Under the pieces are notes generated by a model, which worked only from the letters and a program-made list of their open reading frames with translations, did no database searches and was not told the origin of the DNA. The position numbers and the translations under genes are program-made. DNA of 7,494 nucleotides from positions 1 through 7,494 of the forward strand of contig CAXQRU010000172.1 of assembly GCA_964226685.1 (NCBI GenBank). Reading direction: 5' to 3'. Below are positions 1-6,565 of the stretch, piece by piece. Numbering within the stretch: position 1 is the first letter of the stretch; each line of letters starts with the position of its first letter. The stretch is from CAXQRU01 sp964226685 (lineage in GTDB: Bacteria; Pseudomonadota; Gammaproteobacteria; Pseudomonadales; Cellvibrionaceae).

Positions 1-23
1 CCTACACGACGCTCTTCCGATCT
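1..23 (+). other. Illumina adapter remnant, left end
   Basis: The first 23 bases match the 3' part of the standard Illumina read-1 adapter, ending in GCTCTTCCGATCT. The same adapter appears as its reverse complement at the far right end. This is library-derived sequence, not genome. Identical adapters at both ends of a contiguous 7.4-kb insert would fit a synthetic long-read style library, but that is inference. Confidence 0.97.
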
Positions 24-128
24 TTTTAGCCCACAGCTATCAGCGAAGACCAAATAATGACTTTATACTGCGTAACAAATAGCCCTTGTGGTATCCTACA
101 ACCTTTTTGATTTGCCACAGGTTAGACC

Positions 129-3100
129 ATGCCCATAACAGAAGCCGATCTCGATCAGCTTGCCAGCCGAGACCGCTTTAGACTCAGCCGCCGTTTTATT
201 CAGTTAAAAAATCAGCCCGAAAGCCCCGAATTTGCCAAACTGCAAGCGCAAATTGAGTGCTCCTGTGAATGGGTGGCTCGTCGTGAGCGGTCAAAACCTG
301 CGTTGATCACACTCAATGAATCCCTGCCTGTTAGCGAAGCCGAAGAGGCCATTAAAAAGGCCATTGATGAGAACCAAGTGGTGATTGTCGCCGGTAGCAC
401 AGGCTCTGGCAAAACTACGCAGCTTCCCAAAATGTGTTTGCAAATGGGGCGAGGAATAAAAGGCTTAATAGGCCACACCCAGCCCCGGCGGATCGCGGCG
501 CGTACCGTGGCGGCGAGAATTTCTGAAGAGCTAAACTCGCCGCTGGGCCAATACGTGGGCTATCAAGTTCGTTTCAATGAGCAAGTCTCTGACGATACCT
601 ATATCAAACTCATGACCGACGGTATCTTACTGGCGGAATTGACTAAAGATCGCTTCCTTTCCAAGTACGATACCCTCATTATTGATGAGGCTCACGAGCG
701 CAGCCTGAATATTGACTTCCTACTCGGTTATATCAGCCAGCTATTACCTAAGCGCCCCGATTTAAAAGTGATTATCACCTCAGCCACCATTGATGTGGAT
801 CGCTTTGCAAAACATTTTAACAATGCGCCCATCATTGAAGTTTCTGGCCGAACGTACCCGGTGGAAATCCGCTATCGCCCCCTACTTGACAATGATGAAG
901 CGGACAGCCTGGTGGATGCCATCGTACAAGCCTTGGATGAAATTTTTTCAGAGCCAATGAATCGAGCCGCGCCCGATGTACTGATTTTTTTAAGCGGCGA
1001 GCGCGATATTCGCGAGTTGGCCAAGCGTTTGCGTCAAGAGGATTTTGCTCACACCACCGTGCTGCCGCTCTATGCTCGTTTATCGATTGCCGAGCAAAAT
1101 AAAGTCTTTGCTGCGCACACAGGGCGCCGGATCGTACTGGCCACCAACGTGGCCGAAACGTCATTGACGGTACCCGGTATTGGTTATGTGATTGACCCAG
1201 GGCTTGCGCGCATTAGCCGCTACAGTGCGCGCTCTAAAATGCAGCGCCTGCCGATTGAACCCATTTCACAAGCCAGCGCCAACCAACGCGCCGGCCGGTG
1301 TGGGCGCATTAGCGAAGGAGTCTGTATTCGTTTATACAGTGAAGAAGATTTTCAACAGCGACCCGAATTTACCGATGCGGAAATGCTACGCACCAATTTG
1401 GCGGCGGTGATTTTACAAATGTCTCAGCTAAGGCTTGGGAGTATTGAAAACTTCCCGCTCATTGATAAACCCGATTCACGCTTGATCAAAGACGGTTATC
1501 AATTGTTAGAGGAATTACAAGCCTTAGATGCACACAAGAAGGCCACCGCTTGTGGCAAAGCCATGGCCAGCTTACCGGTTGACCCAAGACTGGCCAAAAT
1601 TATCATTACCGCAGGCCAGCTAAATTGTTTGGAAGAAATTCTAATCATCGTTAGTGCGCTCGCCATTCAAGACCCGCGTGAACGCCCCAGTGAAAAGCAA
1701 CAAGCAGCCGATGAAAAACACCGTCAATATTGGGATAAAGAATCAGACTTTTTAGCTTTCGTAAATCTATGGCAAGCTGTTGAAGAGCAGCGCCAAGAGC
1801 TGGGCAGCAATCAATTTCAAAAATGGTGCAAAAAGCAGTTTTTATCCTACTTGCGCGTAAGAGAGTGGCGCGAGGTGCACACTCAACTCAAAGTGGCCCT
1901 AAAGCCGCTGGGTTTTGTGCTGAATAAAGAACCGGCCAGTTATCAAGCCATTCATACGGCTTTACTCTCTGGCTTTTTAGGGCATATTGCCTGTAAAGAC
2001 GAAGAGGGCGGTTACCAGGGTACGCGCAACCGCAAGCTGCAGTTATTCCCCGGCTCCTCCCTTTATAAAAAGAAGCCCTCTTTTATTATGGCGGCCACCA
2101 TTTTGGAAACCTCACAGGTCTTCGCTCATATGGTAGCGAGTGTTGAGCGCGATTGGGTCGTTGAGCAAGCTCAACATTTAGTGAATCGTCAAGCGTTTGA
2201 GCCTTATTATCATGCACCCAGCGGGCAGGTCAGAGGCTTTGAAAAAATCACCCTCTATGGGCTGACTCTAGTTGAAAAAAATCCGGTTGACTTTTCGAAG
2301 TTAGACCCAGTCGTCGCCCGTGAAATATTTATCCGTCAAGCGCTCGCTCAAGGGCAATACGCCAAAGCAAAATCCGTACAAAAAGTACTTCGATCTGAAA
2401 CGCCTGAGACGCACTTTTTTCTGCACCAACAACGCTTAATTGAAGAGCTAGAGCAGTTAGAGGCCAAGTCTCGGCGCAGAGACATCTTAGCGGATGAACA
2501 AACACTTTATGACTTTTACGACCCTAACATTCCTTCAAAAGTTGTGAACTTAGCCAGCTTTGAACACTGGCGCAAAGAGCAAGAACGCAAAGAGCCGCGT
2601 GCATTATTTATCGATCAATCGACGCTCATGATCCAAAGCGCGGGTCATATCACCCAAGCCCAATTTCCCAATGAATTAACACTCAATGGCATTACTTTTC
2701 AAGTTAGCTACTATTTTGAACCCAACCACCCGGCCGATGGTGTATCCCTTCATGTGCCAGTAACCGCATTGCATTTACTGCCTGCCAACCGATTGCAATG
2801 GCTAATTCCAGGCTTGCTTGCGGAAAAGTGCACGGCTTTAATTAAGCAATTACCCAAACAATGGCGTAAGCAACTCGTGCCGGTGCCGGATATTGTTCAG
2901 CAAGCCCTGCTGGCCATGCAGCCATGCGATCAAGCACTGGGGGAGTGCTTGGGTGAGTTTATCAAAAAGAAAAAAGGCATTAGCATTGATAGCGATTTGT
3001 GGCAAGAGCACCAGCTAGATGACTATTATCGTTTCAATATTAAAGTCATTGATGATAACGGCAAAGAATTGGATCAAAGCCGGGATCTTGAGCAATTAGT

Positions 3101-4022
3101 GAAGCGCTACAAACAAAAGCTCAGCGCTAAAATCAGTGAGCAAGCCAATGACATCGAGCAAGACGGTTTAATTGCGTGGAGCTTTGACGAGCTGCCTGAA
3201 ACCTACGCCCTAAAACGCGCACAAATGACGGTAACCACCTATCCTGCACTGGTGGATAAAGGCGAATCAGTCTCGATTAAACTCTGCGACAACCCCATTG
3301 AAGCGCACCAAAAAATGCTCAGAGGCTTGGTGCGCTTAACTCAAAAGGTTTTGAAAAAATCACTCAACAAACAACTGCTCAAAGGCCAAGATATGGGGCT
3401 GACCATGGTCTCCATAGGGTACAGAGAAGACGTGGTAGACGATATACAAATGGCCGCCATTCGCCACTGTTGTTTTGATGCTTTAGAGTCACTACCCAGA
3501 ACAAAAGCCGCTTTCGAGCAAGCGATTGATCAAAAAGCGGGAGCAATCAACGAGTATGCTAATCAATTGGCGATGCAATTGGTCGAGCAACTGAAAACCA
3601 TTACCACTATTCGCAAAACCATTAAACAAAGTAAAAACCCGTTGCAACTGGCCACCGCATCTGACGATATTGTTGGTCAGCTTGAGTATTTATATTTCCC
3701 AGGCTATCACTACTTTACCCCCAGCCAGTGGCTTGCCCACTATGAGCGCTACCTCAAAGCCATTATTGTTCGCCTAGAAAAAGTACCGCAACAAGTCCAT
3801 AAAGACCGAGCGGGTAGCAGTGAAGTGGCCGAGTTTTTCAGCCCCCTAGCCTCAATTCTCAAAAGCCAACCGGAGCGGCTACTGCACGACCCAGCGTTTG
3901 CCGAGCTACGCTTTATGTGCGAAGAATTCAGAGTATCGCTCTTTGCGCAGCAACTGAAAACGGCGGTGCCAGTTTCGGCCAAGCGCTTGAGAAAGTGTGC
4001 GGCTTTGTTGGTCAATGGTTAA
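129..4022 (+). CDS. hrpA: ATP-dependent DEAH-box RNA helicase HrpA
   Basis: Full-length HrpA of 1297 aa; E. coli HrpA is about 1300 aa. This cytoplasmic RNA helicase couples ATP hydrolysis to 3'-5' remodelling of RNA-protein complexes. In E. coli it has been linked to fimbrial mRNA processing and to clearing stalled or collided ribosomes. Visible motifs: Walker A GSTGSGKTT (89-97), TQPRR (117-121), DEAH (186-189), SAT (218-220), LIFLSGERDI (285-294), TNVAETSLT (339-347) and the arginine-finger motif QRAGRCGR (386-393). A helicase-associated region (about 440-560), an OB-fold region (about 600-690) and the long C-terminal HrpA-specific DUF3418 region (about 700-1285) follow. The start fits the family N-terminus, although the ribosome site (ACAGG, 8 nt upstream) is weak. 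No clear promoter is visible in 24-128, and the fragment begins too close to judge. It converges on intI with an 11-bp gap. No truncation or missing motif is seen. Confidence 0.97.
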   Translation: MPITEADLDQLASRDRFRLSRRFIQLKNQPESPEFAKLQAQIECSCEWVARRERSKPALITLNESLPVSEAEEAIKKAIDENQVVIVAGSTGSGKTTQLPKMCLQMGRGIKGLIGHTQPRRIAARTVAARISEELNSPLGQYVGYQVRFNEQVSDDTYIKLMTDGILLAELTKDRFLSKYDTLIIDEAHERSLNIDFLLGYISQLLPKRPDLKVIITSATIDVDRFAKHFNNAPIIEVSGRTYPVEIRYRPLLDNDEADSLVDAIVQALDEIFSEPMNRAAPDVLIFLSGERDIRELAKRLRQEDFAHTTVLPLYARLSIAEQNKVFAAHTGRRIVLATNVAETSLTVPGIGYVIDPGLARISRYSARSKMQRLPIEPISQASANQRAGRCGRISEGVCIRLYSEEDFQQRPEFTDAEMLRTNLAAVILQMSQLRLGSIENFPLIDKPDSRLIKDGYQLLEELQALDAHKKATACGKAMASLPVDPRLAKIIITAGQLNCLEEILIIVSALAIQDPRERPSEKQQAADEKHRQYWDKESDFLAFVNLWQAVEEQRQELGSNQFQKWCKKQFLSYLRVREWREVHTQLKVALKPLGFVLNKEPASYQAIHTALLSGFLGHIACKDEEGGYQGTRNRKLQLFPGSSLYKKKPSFIMAATILETSQVFAHMVASVERDWVVEQAQHLVNRQAFEPYYHAPSGQVRGFEKITLYGLTLVEKNPVDFSKLDPVVAREIFIRQALAQGQYAKAKSVQKVLRSETPETHFFLHQQRLIEELEQLEAKSRRRDILADEQTLYDFYDPNIPSKVVNLASFEHWRKEQERKEPRALFIDQSTLMIQSAGHITQAQFPNELTLNGITFQVSYYFEPNHPADGVSLHVPVTALHLLPANRLQWLIPGLLAEKCTALIKQLPKQWRKQLVPVPDIVQQALLAMQPCDQALGECLGEFIKKKKGISIDSDLWQEHQLDDYYRFNIKVIDDNGKELDQSRDLEQLVKRYKQKLSAKISEQANDIEQDGLIAWSFDELPETYALKRAQMTVTTYPALVDKGESVSIKLCDNPIEAHQKMLRGLVRLTQKVLKKSLNKQLLKGQDMGLTMVSIGYREDVVDDIQMAAIRHCCFDALESLPRTKAAFEQAIDQKAGAINEYANQLAMQLVEQLKTITTIRKTIKQSKNPLQLATASDDIVGQLEYLYFPGYHYFTPSQWLAHYERYLKAIIVRLEKVPQQVHKDRAGSSEVAEFFSPLASILKSQPERLLHDPAFAELRFMCEEFRVSLFAQQLKTAVPVSAKRLRKCAALLVNG

Positions 4023-4033
4023 ACCCGGTAAGC

Positions 4034-5008
4034 TTAGTCACCCATCAATTTACTGAGTGGGCTTTTCACTCCATGAGCACCTTGCTTAAGTACATGAGTA
4101 TAAATTTCGGTAGTTTTTACATCGCCATGGCCTAACTGCTGCTGAACAGTACGAATATCGGCACCATTCTGCAGAAGATGAGTGGCAAAAGAGTGCCGAA
4201 GAGTATGTGCTGAAACGTTAGCGGTAATACCTGCCTTCTGAGCTGCACGGTGTAAGGCTTTATTGATACTGGTTTCATCAATGTGATGTCTGCGAGTTTT
4301 ACCAGAGTGGGGGTCAACACTTAGCCGTTCGGAGCTAAATAAATACTGCCACTCAAGAGATTTATTGGCGTGACGATACTTCCGCTCCAAAGCATTTGGC
4401 ATCCAAACGCCAGCGTAGTGCTTTATTTGGAGGTCTTGGTTCAGATAATCCTGTACGTTAGTGATCTGTTGCTTAATGGCAGGTATAAGCTCCGGCGCCA
4501 GTGTGGTTAGGCGGTGCTTAAAACCCTTGCCATTCCAAATTCGCAATTGAAGATGATTAAAATCCACATCTTTTACGCGTAGACGAACGGCCTCCATTCG
4601 GCGTAACCCAGAACCATATAAGAGGCCGCAGATCAATTTAAACTTTGGGTTTAAATGTTTAAACAGTGCTTTGACTTCATCTTGAGAAAGTACTACGGGA
4701 AGCTTTGCTTGGCGATGTGACCTCTTAAACTCTGATAGCTCCCCAAGTGGTAATTGTAAAAATCGATTATATAAAAATGCCAATGCATTGAGAGCTGTTT
4801 TCTGAGTACTGGGTGAGACATGTCGTTTGACAGCTAAAAAGGTCAAAAAATCGACCACATCAGCGGTTGATAAGTCTTTGGGGTGCTTTTTTTGATGAAA
4901 GTTAATATAAGCTTTGACCCAAGTGATATAGGTAGAAATGGTTCGCTTACTATACTGACGGGCTAGCATAAATTCATGGATAGATTGCAGAAAAGGAGAG
5001 CTATACAT
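4034..5008 (-). CDS. intI: Integron integrase IntI (tyrosine recombinase)
   Basis: Site-specific tyrosine recombinase that inserts and excises gene cassettes by attI x attC and attC x attC recombination, using the folded bottom strand of attC. With the start chosen here it has 324 aa, within the usual IntI range. It has the N-terminal SAM-like core-binding domain (about 1-90) and a catalytic domain with R136 (GSGLR), K161 (GKG), H268 and R271 (HTLRH), H294 (LGH) and nucleophile Y303 (EIYTH). The integron-specific insertion (ALERKY and neighbours, about 199-224) separates it from ordinary phage and XerC/D recombinases. It ends with the typical GVKSPLSKL tail. An in-frame ATG exists at 5074, but the start at 5008 aligns with known IntI N-termini and has AAGGA 8 nt upstream. 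It is divergent from the cassettes, as in classical integrons. All catalytic residues are present, so activity is likely. The 3' end abuts hrpA with no transposon remnants, which argues for a chromosomal rather than a recently mobilised integron. Confidence 0.96.
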   Translation of the reverse strand: MYSSPFLQSIHEFMLARQYSKRTISTYITWVKAYINFHQKKHPKDLSTADVVDFLTFLAVKRHVSPSTQKTALNALAFLYNRFLQLPLGELSEFKRSHRQAKLPVVLSQDEVKALFKHLNPKFKLICGLLYGSGLRRMEAVRLRVKDVDFNHLQLRIWNGKGFKHRLTTLAPELIPAIKQQITNVQDYLNQDLQIKHYAGVWMPNALERKYRHANKSLEWQYLFSSERLSVDPHSGKTRRHHIDETSINKALHRAAQKAGITANVSAHTLRHSFATHLLQNGADIRTVQQQLGHGDVKTTEIYTHVLKQGAHGVKSPLSKLMGD

Positions 5009-5094
5009 ATGAAAAATCCTTTTTATGACAAAAAACAAGGAGAAATAATGAGTGATATCGGCTAAAATGTCCATATTAATTTTAGTAAAGATGG

Positions 5095-5110
5095 TGCCAT
5101 ATTGCCATAT
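5095..5110. repeat. Tandem 8-bp repeat TGCCATAT x2 near intI promoter
   Basis: Two perfect copies of TGCCATAT lie head to tail (5095-5102 and 5103-5110). They fall just downstream of the predicted intI -10 box, about where transcription would start and the leader begin. Position and spacing suggest a possible operator or leader element, but no known binding motif is recognised. Confidence 0.6.
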
Positions 5111-5118
5111 TTATTGTT

Positions 5119-5147
5119 ATTAAACATGGCGTTATGGGGTTTTTCAA
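5119..5147 (-). promoter_or_regulatory. Predicted intI promoter (Pint)
   Basis: On the minus strand, -35 TTGAAA (5142-5147) and -10 TTTAAT (5119-5124) are separated by exactly 17 bp. Each hexamer is 5/6 to the sigma70 consensus. Transcription would start near 5112, leaving a leader of about 100 nt before the intI ATG at 5008. No LexA box (CTGT-N8-ACAG) overlaps it, unlike the SOS-controlled Pint of several known integrons. Confidence 0.55.
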
Positions 5148-5167
5148 AATTTTTTCTAGCAAAAATA

Positions 5168-5228
5168 TGAGGAATCCATGTTATTATTGTTATCAATGAT
5201 TCCCGATAATATTGATATTGAGGAATCC
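5168..5228 (+). repeat. Direct repeat TGAGGAATCC flanking the attI region
   Basis: The 10-mer TGAGGAATCC occurs at 5168-5177 and 5219-5228 with a 51-bp period. A third, inverted GGAATC core reads as GATTCC at 5199-5204. The second copy forms the centre of the 25-nt palindrome. Known attI sites carry extra integrase-binding direct repeats upstream of the core, so these are candidates for such sites or for a regulator. The assignment is inference from position. Confidence 0.55.
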
Positions 5229-5238
5229 TCAATATCAT
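5212..5238 (+). promoter_or_regulatory. Candidate cassette promoter (Pc)
   Basis: TTGATA (5212-5217) and TATCAT (5233-5238) are each 5/6 to the sigma70 boxes but only 15 bp apart, shorter than ideal. They point towards the cassettes and would start transcription close to the attI core. The palindrome fills the spacer and overlaps both boxes. A GATAAT (5205-5210) is an alternative -10 without a good -35. Weak call based on position and partial consensus. Confidence 0.3.
5213..5237. repeat. 25-nt palindrome just upstream of attI core
   Basis: Two perfect 12-bp arms (TGATATTGAGGA and TCCTCAATATCA) flank a single central A. The symmetry ends 4 bp before the attI core site. No T-run follows, so it is unlikely to be an intrinsic terminator. 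It could be an operator, a cruciform-forming element or part of attI recognised by IntI. Confidence 0.85.
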
Positions 5239-5241
5239 GCT

Positions 5242-5248
5242 GTTAAGT
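5242..5248 (+). other. attI: attI core site / start of first cassette
   Basis: GTTAAGT fits the integron core consensus GTTRRRY. It lies between the divergent intI and the first cassette gene. Strand exchange is expected between G5242 and T5243. The bases TTAAGT belong to cassette 1, as shown by their complement ACTTAAC at the left end of that cassette's attC (5549-5555). The left extent of attI is not defined here; integrase-binding sequences probably reach into 5168-5241. Confidence 0.85.
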
Positions 5249-5652
5249 ACTCAAGGTTAATATGAAAGAGTTGCACGAGATTCTTGATGAGGTTAAGGAT
5301 GAAAGTAGTTTTCTAAATTTTGCTAAAGCCCTTATGAAAGATCGTGAAAATCACAAGGGAAAGCCTGTAGATGAAGTTGGCTTTGCCGGAGATTGGGCAA
5401 ATAATGATATTGCGGGATTTCTAGAGTCGGCTATAGCATGGGCGGAGGATTCTGATTTCGGTATTAGACAAGATGCAGAGCTTCAATCCAATAAATGGAA
5501 ACAATTCGCAGTGTTTTTGTATTGCGGGAAAATATACGAGTAAACTGTACTTAACAAACATAGCCAGTCGACATTTATTCCGGCGCTCGTTTTATGCCGG
5601 GCGCTACGCTGGCACAAAACAATCACCTACATAAATGCGCCTGCTATGGGCG
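5243..5652 (+). mobile_element. Integron gene cassette 1
   Basis: A 410-bp cassette bounded by the attI core (G5242|T5243) and the core site ending attC1 (G5652|T5653). It contains one small gene in the usual orientation, starting 19 bp from the left boundary, followed 5 bp after its stop by the attC. As the first cassette it sits where expression from a cassette promoter should be strongest. Confidence 0.88.
5262..5543 (+). CDS. Small acidic cassette protein, DUF7660-like
   Basis: A 93-aa soluble, acidic protein of unknown function. No signal peptide or membrane segment is seen. It resembles the DUF7660 family as I recall it: an N-terminal helical part with F-x-x-A-x-x-L and R-E (17-29), then WANNDIAGFLESAIAWAED (45-63), and a C-terminal W-K-x-F-A-x-F-L-x-x-G-K-I-Y-E (79-93). 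The length is normal for that family, so the gene appears complete. AAGG lies 5 nt before the ATG. It is the sole gene of cassette 1, is transcribed away from intI, and ends just before attC1. The family has no established activity that I know of. Being carried as a single-gene cassette suggests a self-contained adaptive function, but that is inference. Confidence 0.85.
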   Translation: MKELHEILDEVKDESSFLNFAKALMKDRENHKGKPVDEVGFAGDWANNDIAGFLESAIAWAEDSDFGIRQDAELQSNKWKQFAVFLYCGKIYE

Positions 5653-5658
5653 TTAGGT
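5549..5658 (+). other. attC: attC recombination site 1 (intact)
   Basis: It begins with inverse core ACTTAAC (5549-5555) and ends with core GTTAGGT (5652-5658), giving 110 bp. The arms fold on each other: CATAGC pairs with GCTATG next to the core boxes with an unpaired extra base on one side. Further in, CATTTAT (5572-5578) pairs with ATAAATG (5631-5637). GTTTTATGCC (5589-5598) pairs with GGCACAAAAC (5611-5620) with one mismatch. This nested imperfect palindrome is the hallmark of an attC hairpin, whose bottom strand is the IntI substrate. Confidence 0.93.
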
Positions 5659-5664
5659 ATAAAT

Positions 5665-6111
5665 ATGCACTGGACTGACCTAATTACAGAAAAGCTCAAA
5701 GTTCTTGGTATATACAAAACAGCGCCTTCTTTAGAGGATTTCATAATTGAGAGCTTATACGTTAGTGCTGGATATATTAATATCCGAGGTGATTTTTCCT
5801 CTATGCCAGAGCCATTGCCTAAGAGGTGGAAGGATGAAGGCTTTACTAATTGTTCTGCAGAGATTCAAGCCATATCAGTTGTTAAGTCAGAAATACATGG
5901 GTCTCCAAAAATTCAGATAAATAGCAATAATTGTCTAATAGCTCATGGGTCAAATATTTTAATAGAGCAAATGGAAACAAGGTGGGAAGCTCCAGATAGA
6001 AGCAAATTTTTTCATAAAAAAATAATCTGTGAAAGCAGTTTTATTAAGTTTGAAATTATATGCGAGCTTATTTCGGTAAGTATTAAAGGCTATGGCCCAT
6101 CAGCTATATAG
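5665..6111 (+). CDS. Cassette 2 protein, possibly Imm50-like
   Basis: A 148-aa protein without clear signal peptide or membrane helix. I do not firmly recognise it. The layout of short beta-rich blocks (FIIESLYV, YINIRGDF, PLPKRWKDEGF with the P-x-R-W element at about 52-55, AIQVVKSEI-like middle, FIKFEIICELISVSIKGY at 126-143) is reminiscent of the Imm50 group of polymorphic-toxin immunity proteins. This is a by-eye resemblance only. An in-frame ATG at 5635 lies inside attC1, so the ATG at 5665, 12 bp into the cassette, is preferred. The AGG of the core site TTAGGT, 7 nt upstream, may act as its ribosome site. The stop overlaps the approach to attC2 by only 2 bp. The coding sequence is AT-rich compared with hrpA, as often seen for cassette genes. 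An immunity or toxin-linked role would fit integron cargo but is unproven. Confidence 0.75.
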   Translation: MHWTDLITEKLKVLGIYKTAPSLEDFIIESLYVSAGYINIRGDFSSMPEPLPKRWKDEGFTNCSAEIQAISVVKSEIHGSPKIQINSNNCLIAHGSNILIEQMETRWEAPDRSKFFHKKIICESSFIKFEIICELISVSIKGYGPSAI

Positions 6112-6113
6112 TC

Positions 6114-6139
6114 ACCTAACAAGTAAAGGCACCCGACAT
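6114..6139 (+). other. attC: attC site 2, left fragment
   Basis: Left part of the interrupted attC: inverse core ACCTAAC (6114-6120), then the outer arm TAAAG (6124-6128) and CACC (6130-6133) with G6129 as a likely extrahelical base. The CAT at 6137-6139 is the left copy of the IS target duplication. The pairing partners lie 1.3 kb away at 7452-7471. Confidence 0.88.
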
Positions 6140-6166
6140 TGTAGTTCCCCCGCTTTAGTGGACACC
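6140..6166 (+). repeat. IS left inverted repeat (IRL)
   Basis: 27 bp beginning TGTAGTTCCCCCG and ending TGGACACC. It matches the right repeat at 20 of 27 positions: the TTCCCCCG and TGGACACC blocks are identical, with differences at positions 3-5 and in the middle. Confidence 0.92.
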
Positions 6167-6190
6167 TTCTGATAACTTAGGAGGTGGCCA

Positions 6191-6565
6191 ATGCCAAGAT
6201 ATACCAAACCCAGAAAAACTTGGATGTATTCTGATGATTTCAAGGTTAAGGCAGTAAAAATGTCTTATCAAGATGGAGTGCAAGTTAAGCAAGTTGCAGA
6301 AGCGCTAGATATCCATCCATTTATGCTATCGCGCTGGCGCAAGGAGTACAGAGATGGCAAACTGAAGCCAGATGGCCATCGGAGAGTCACTGTGACTAAG
6401 CAAAAAAAGAAAGCAAGTGGTGCTAAAGAACTCAGTGAATTAGCACGTTTAAAGAAGGAGAATGAGAAGCTTAAGGAGGAGAATGATCTTTTAAAAAAGT
6501 GGCAACGGTATCTTGCGGAACAACATCAGAACGATTTGGCTTCGTCCAAAGATACCGGTATTTAG
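6191..6565 (+). CDS. IS3-family OrfA (DNA-binding regulator)
   Basis: A 124-aa OrfA. In this family it binds the terminal repeats, regulates transposition and provides the N-terminal part of the OrfAB transposase. A helix-turn-helix spans about 15-57 (GVQVKQVAEALDIHP then SRWRKEY), followed by a basic linker. A leucine zipper for oligomerisation follows, with leucines at 87, 94, 101 and 108 in perfect heptads. A strong ribosome site AGGAGG lies 6 nt before the ATG (6179-6184). The slippery heptamer for frameshifting falls at codons 102-103, inside the zipper, so unshifted ribosomes finish OrfA and shifted ones enter OrfB. It overlaps orfB by 67 nt. Length is slightly above many OrfA proteins but normal for this type. 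Confidence 0.95.
   Translation: MPRYTKPRKTWMYSDDFKVKAVKMSYQDGVQVKQVAEALDIHPFMLSRWRKEYRDGKLKPDGHRRVTVTKQKKKASGAKELSELARLKKENEKLKEENDLLKKWQRYLAEQHQNDLASSKDTGI
6473..6499 (+). promoter_or_regulatory. Programmed -1 frameshift signal
   Basis: The slippery heptamer A-AAA-AAG (6493-6499) is in the orfA frame, exactly where a -1 slip moves ribosomes into orfB. An SD-like AAGGAGG (6473-6479) ends 13 nt upstream, a spacing compatible with anti-SD stimulation as in dnaX-type sites. The expected product is a 397-aa OrfAB fusion: 103 residues of OrfA plus 294 encoded from 6499. Confidence 0.88.

Noticed and set aside
212..1410. Additional small open frames over hrpA (both strands)
   Set aside because: They lie within the conserved helicase coding region, show no recognisable domain and are shadows of hrpA.
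4041..4066. Bidirectional terminator between hrpA and intI (CCCAT / GTGGG followed by CTTTT)
   Set aside because: The stem is only 5 bp with a wobble pair and an 11-nt loop, and it lies within the intI coding end. Too weak to call.
3749..4320. Small open frames at the hrpA-intI junction and inside intI
   Set aside because: They overlap conserved coding sequence of HrpA or IntI in other frames and have no independent support.
5009..5074. N-terminal extension of IntI from the ATG at 5074 (22 extra residues)
   Set aside because: There is no ribosome site before it. Known IntI proteins align with a start at 5008, which has AAGGA at good spacing.
5240..5256. LexA/SOS box at CTGTTAAGTACTCAAG
   Set aside because: The right half is CAAG rather than ACAG, and the CTGT half is simply part of the attI core region.
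5549..5658. Intrinsic terminator in the hairpin-rich region after the first cassette gene
   Set aside because: The core boxes and nested imperfect arms explain the symmetry as attC, and no T-run follows the stem.
5635..5664. Start of the cassette 2 gene at the ATG at 5635
   Set aside because: This ATG lies inside attC1 of the preceding cassette, so it would give a chimeric N-terminus. The ATG at 5665 lies within cassette 2 and is preceded by AGG.
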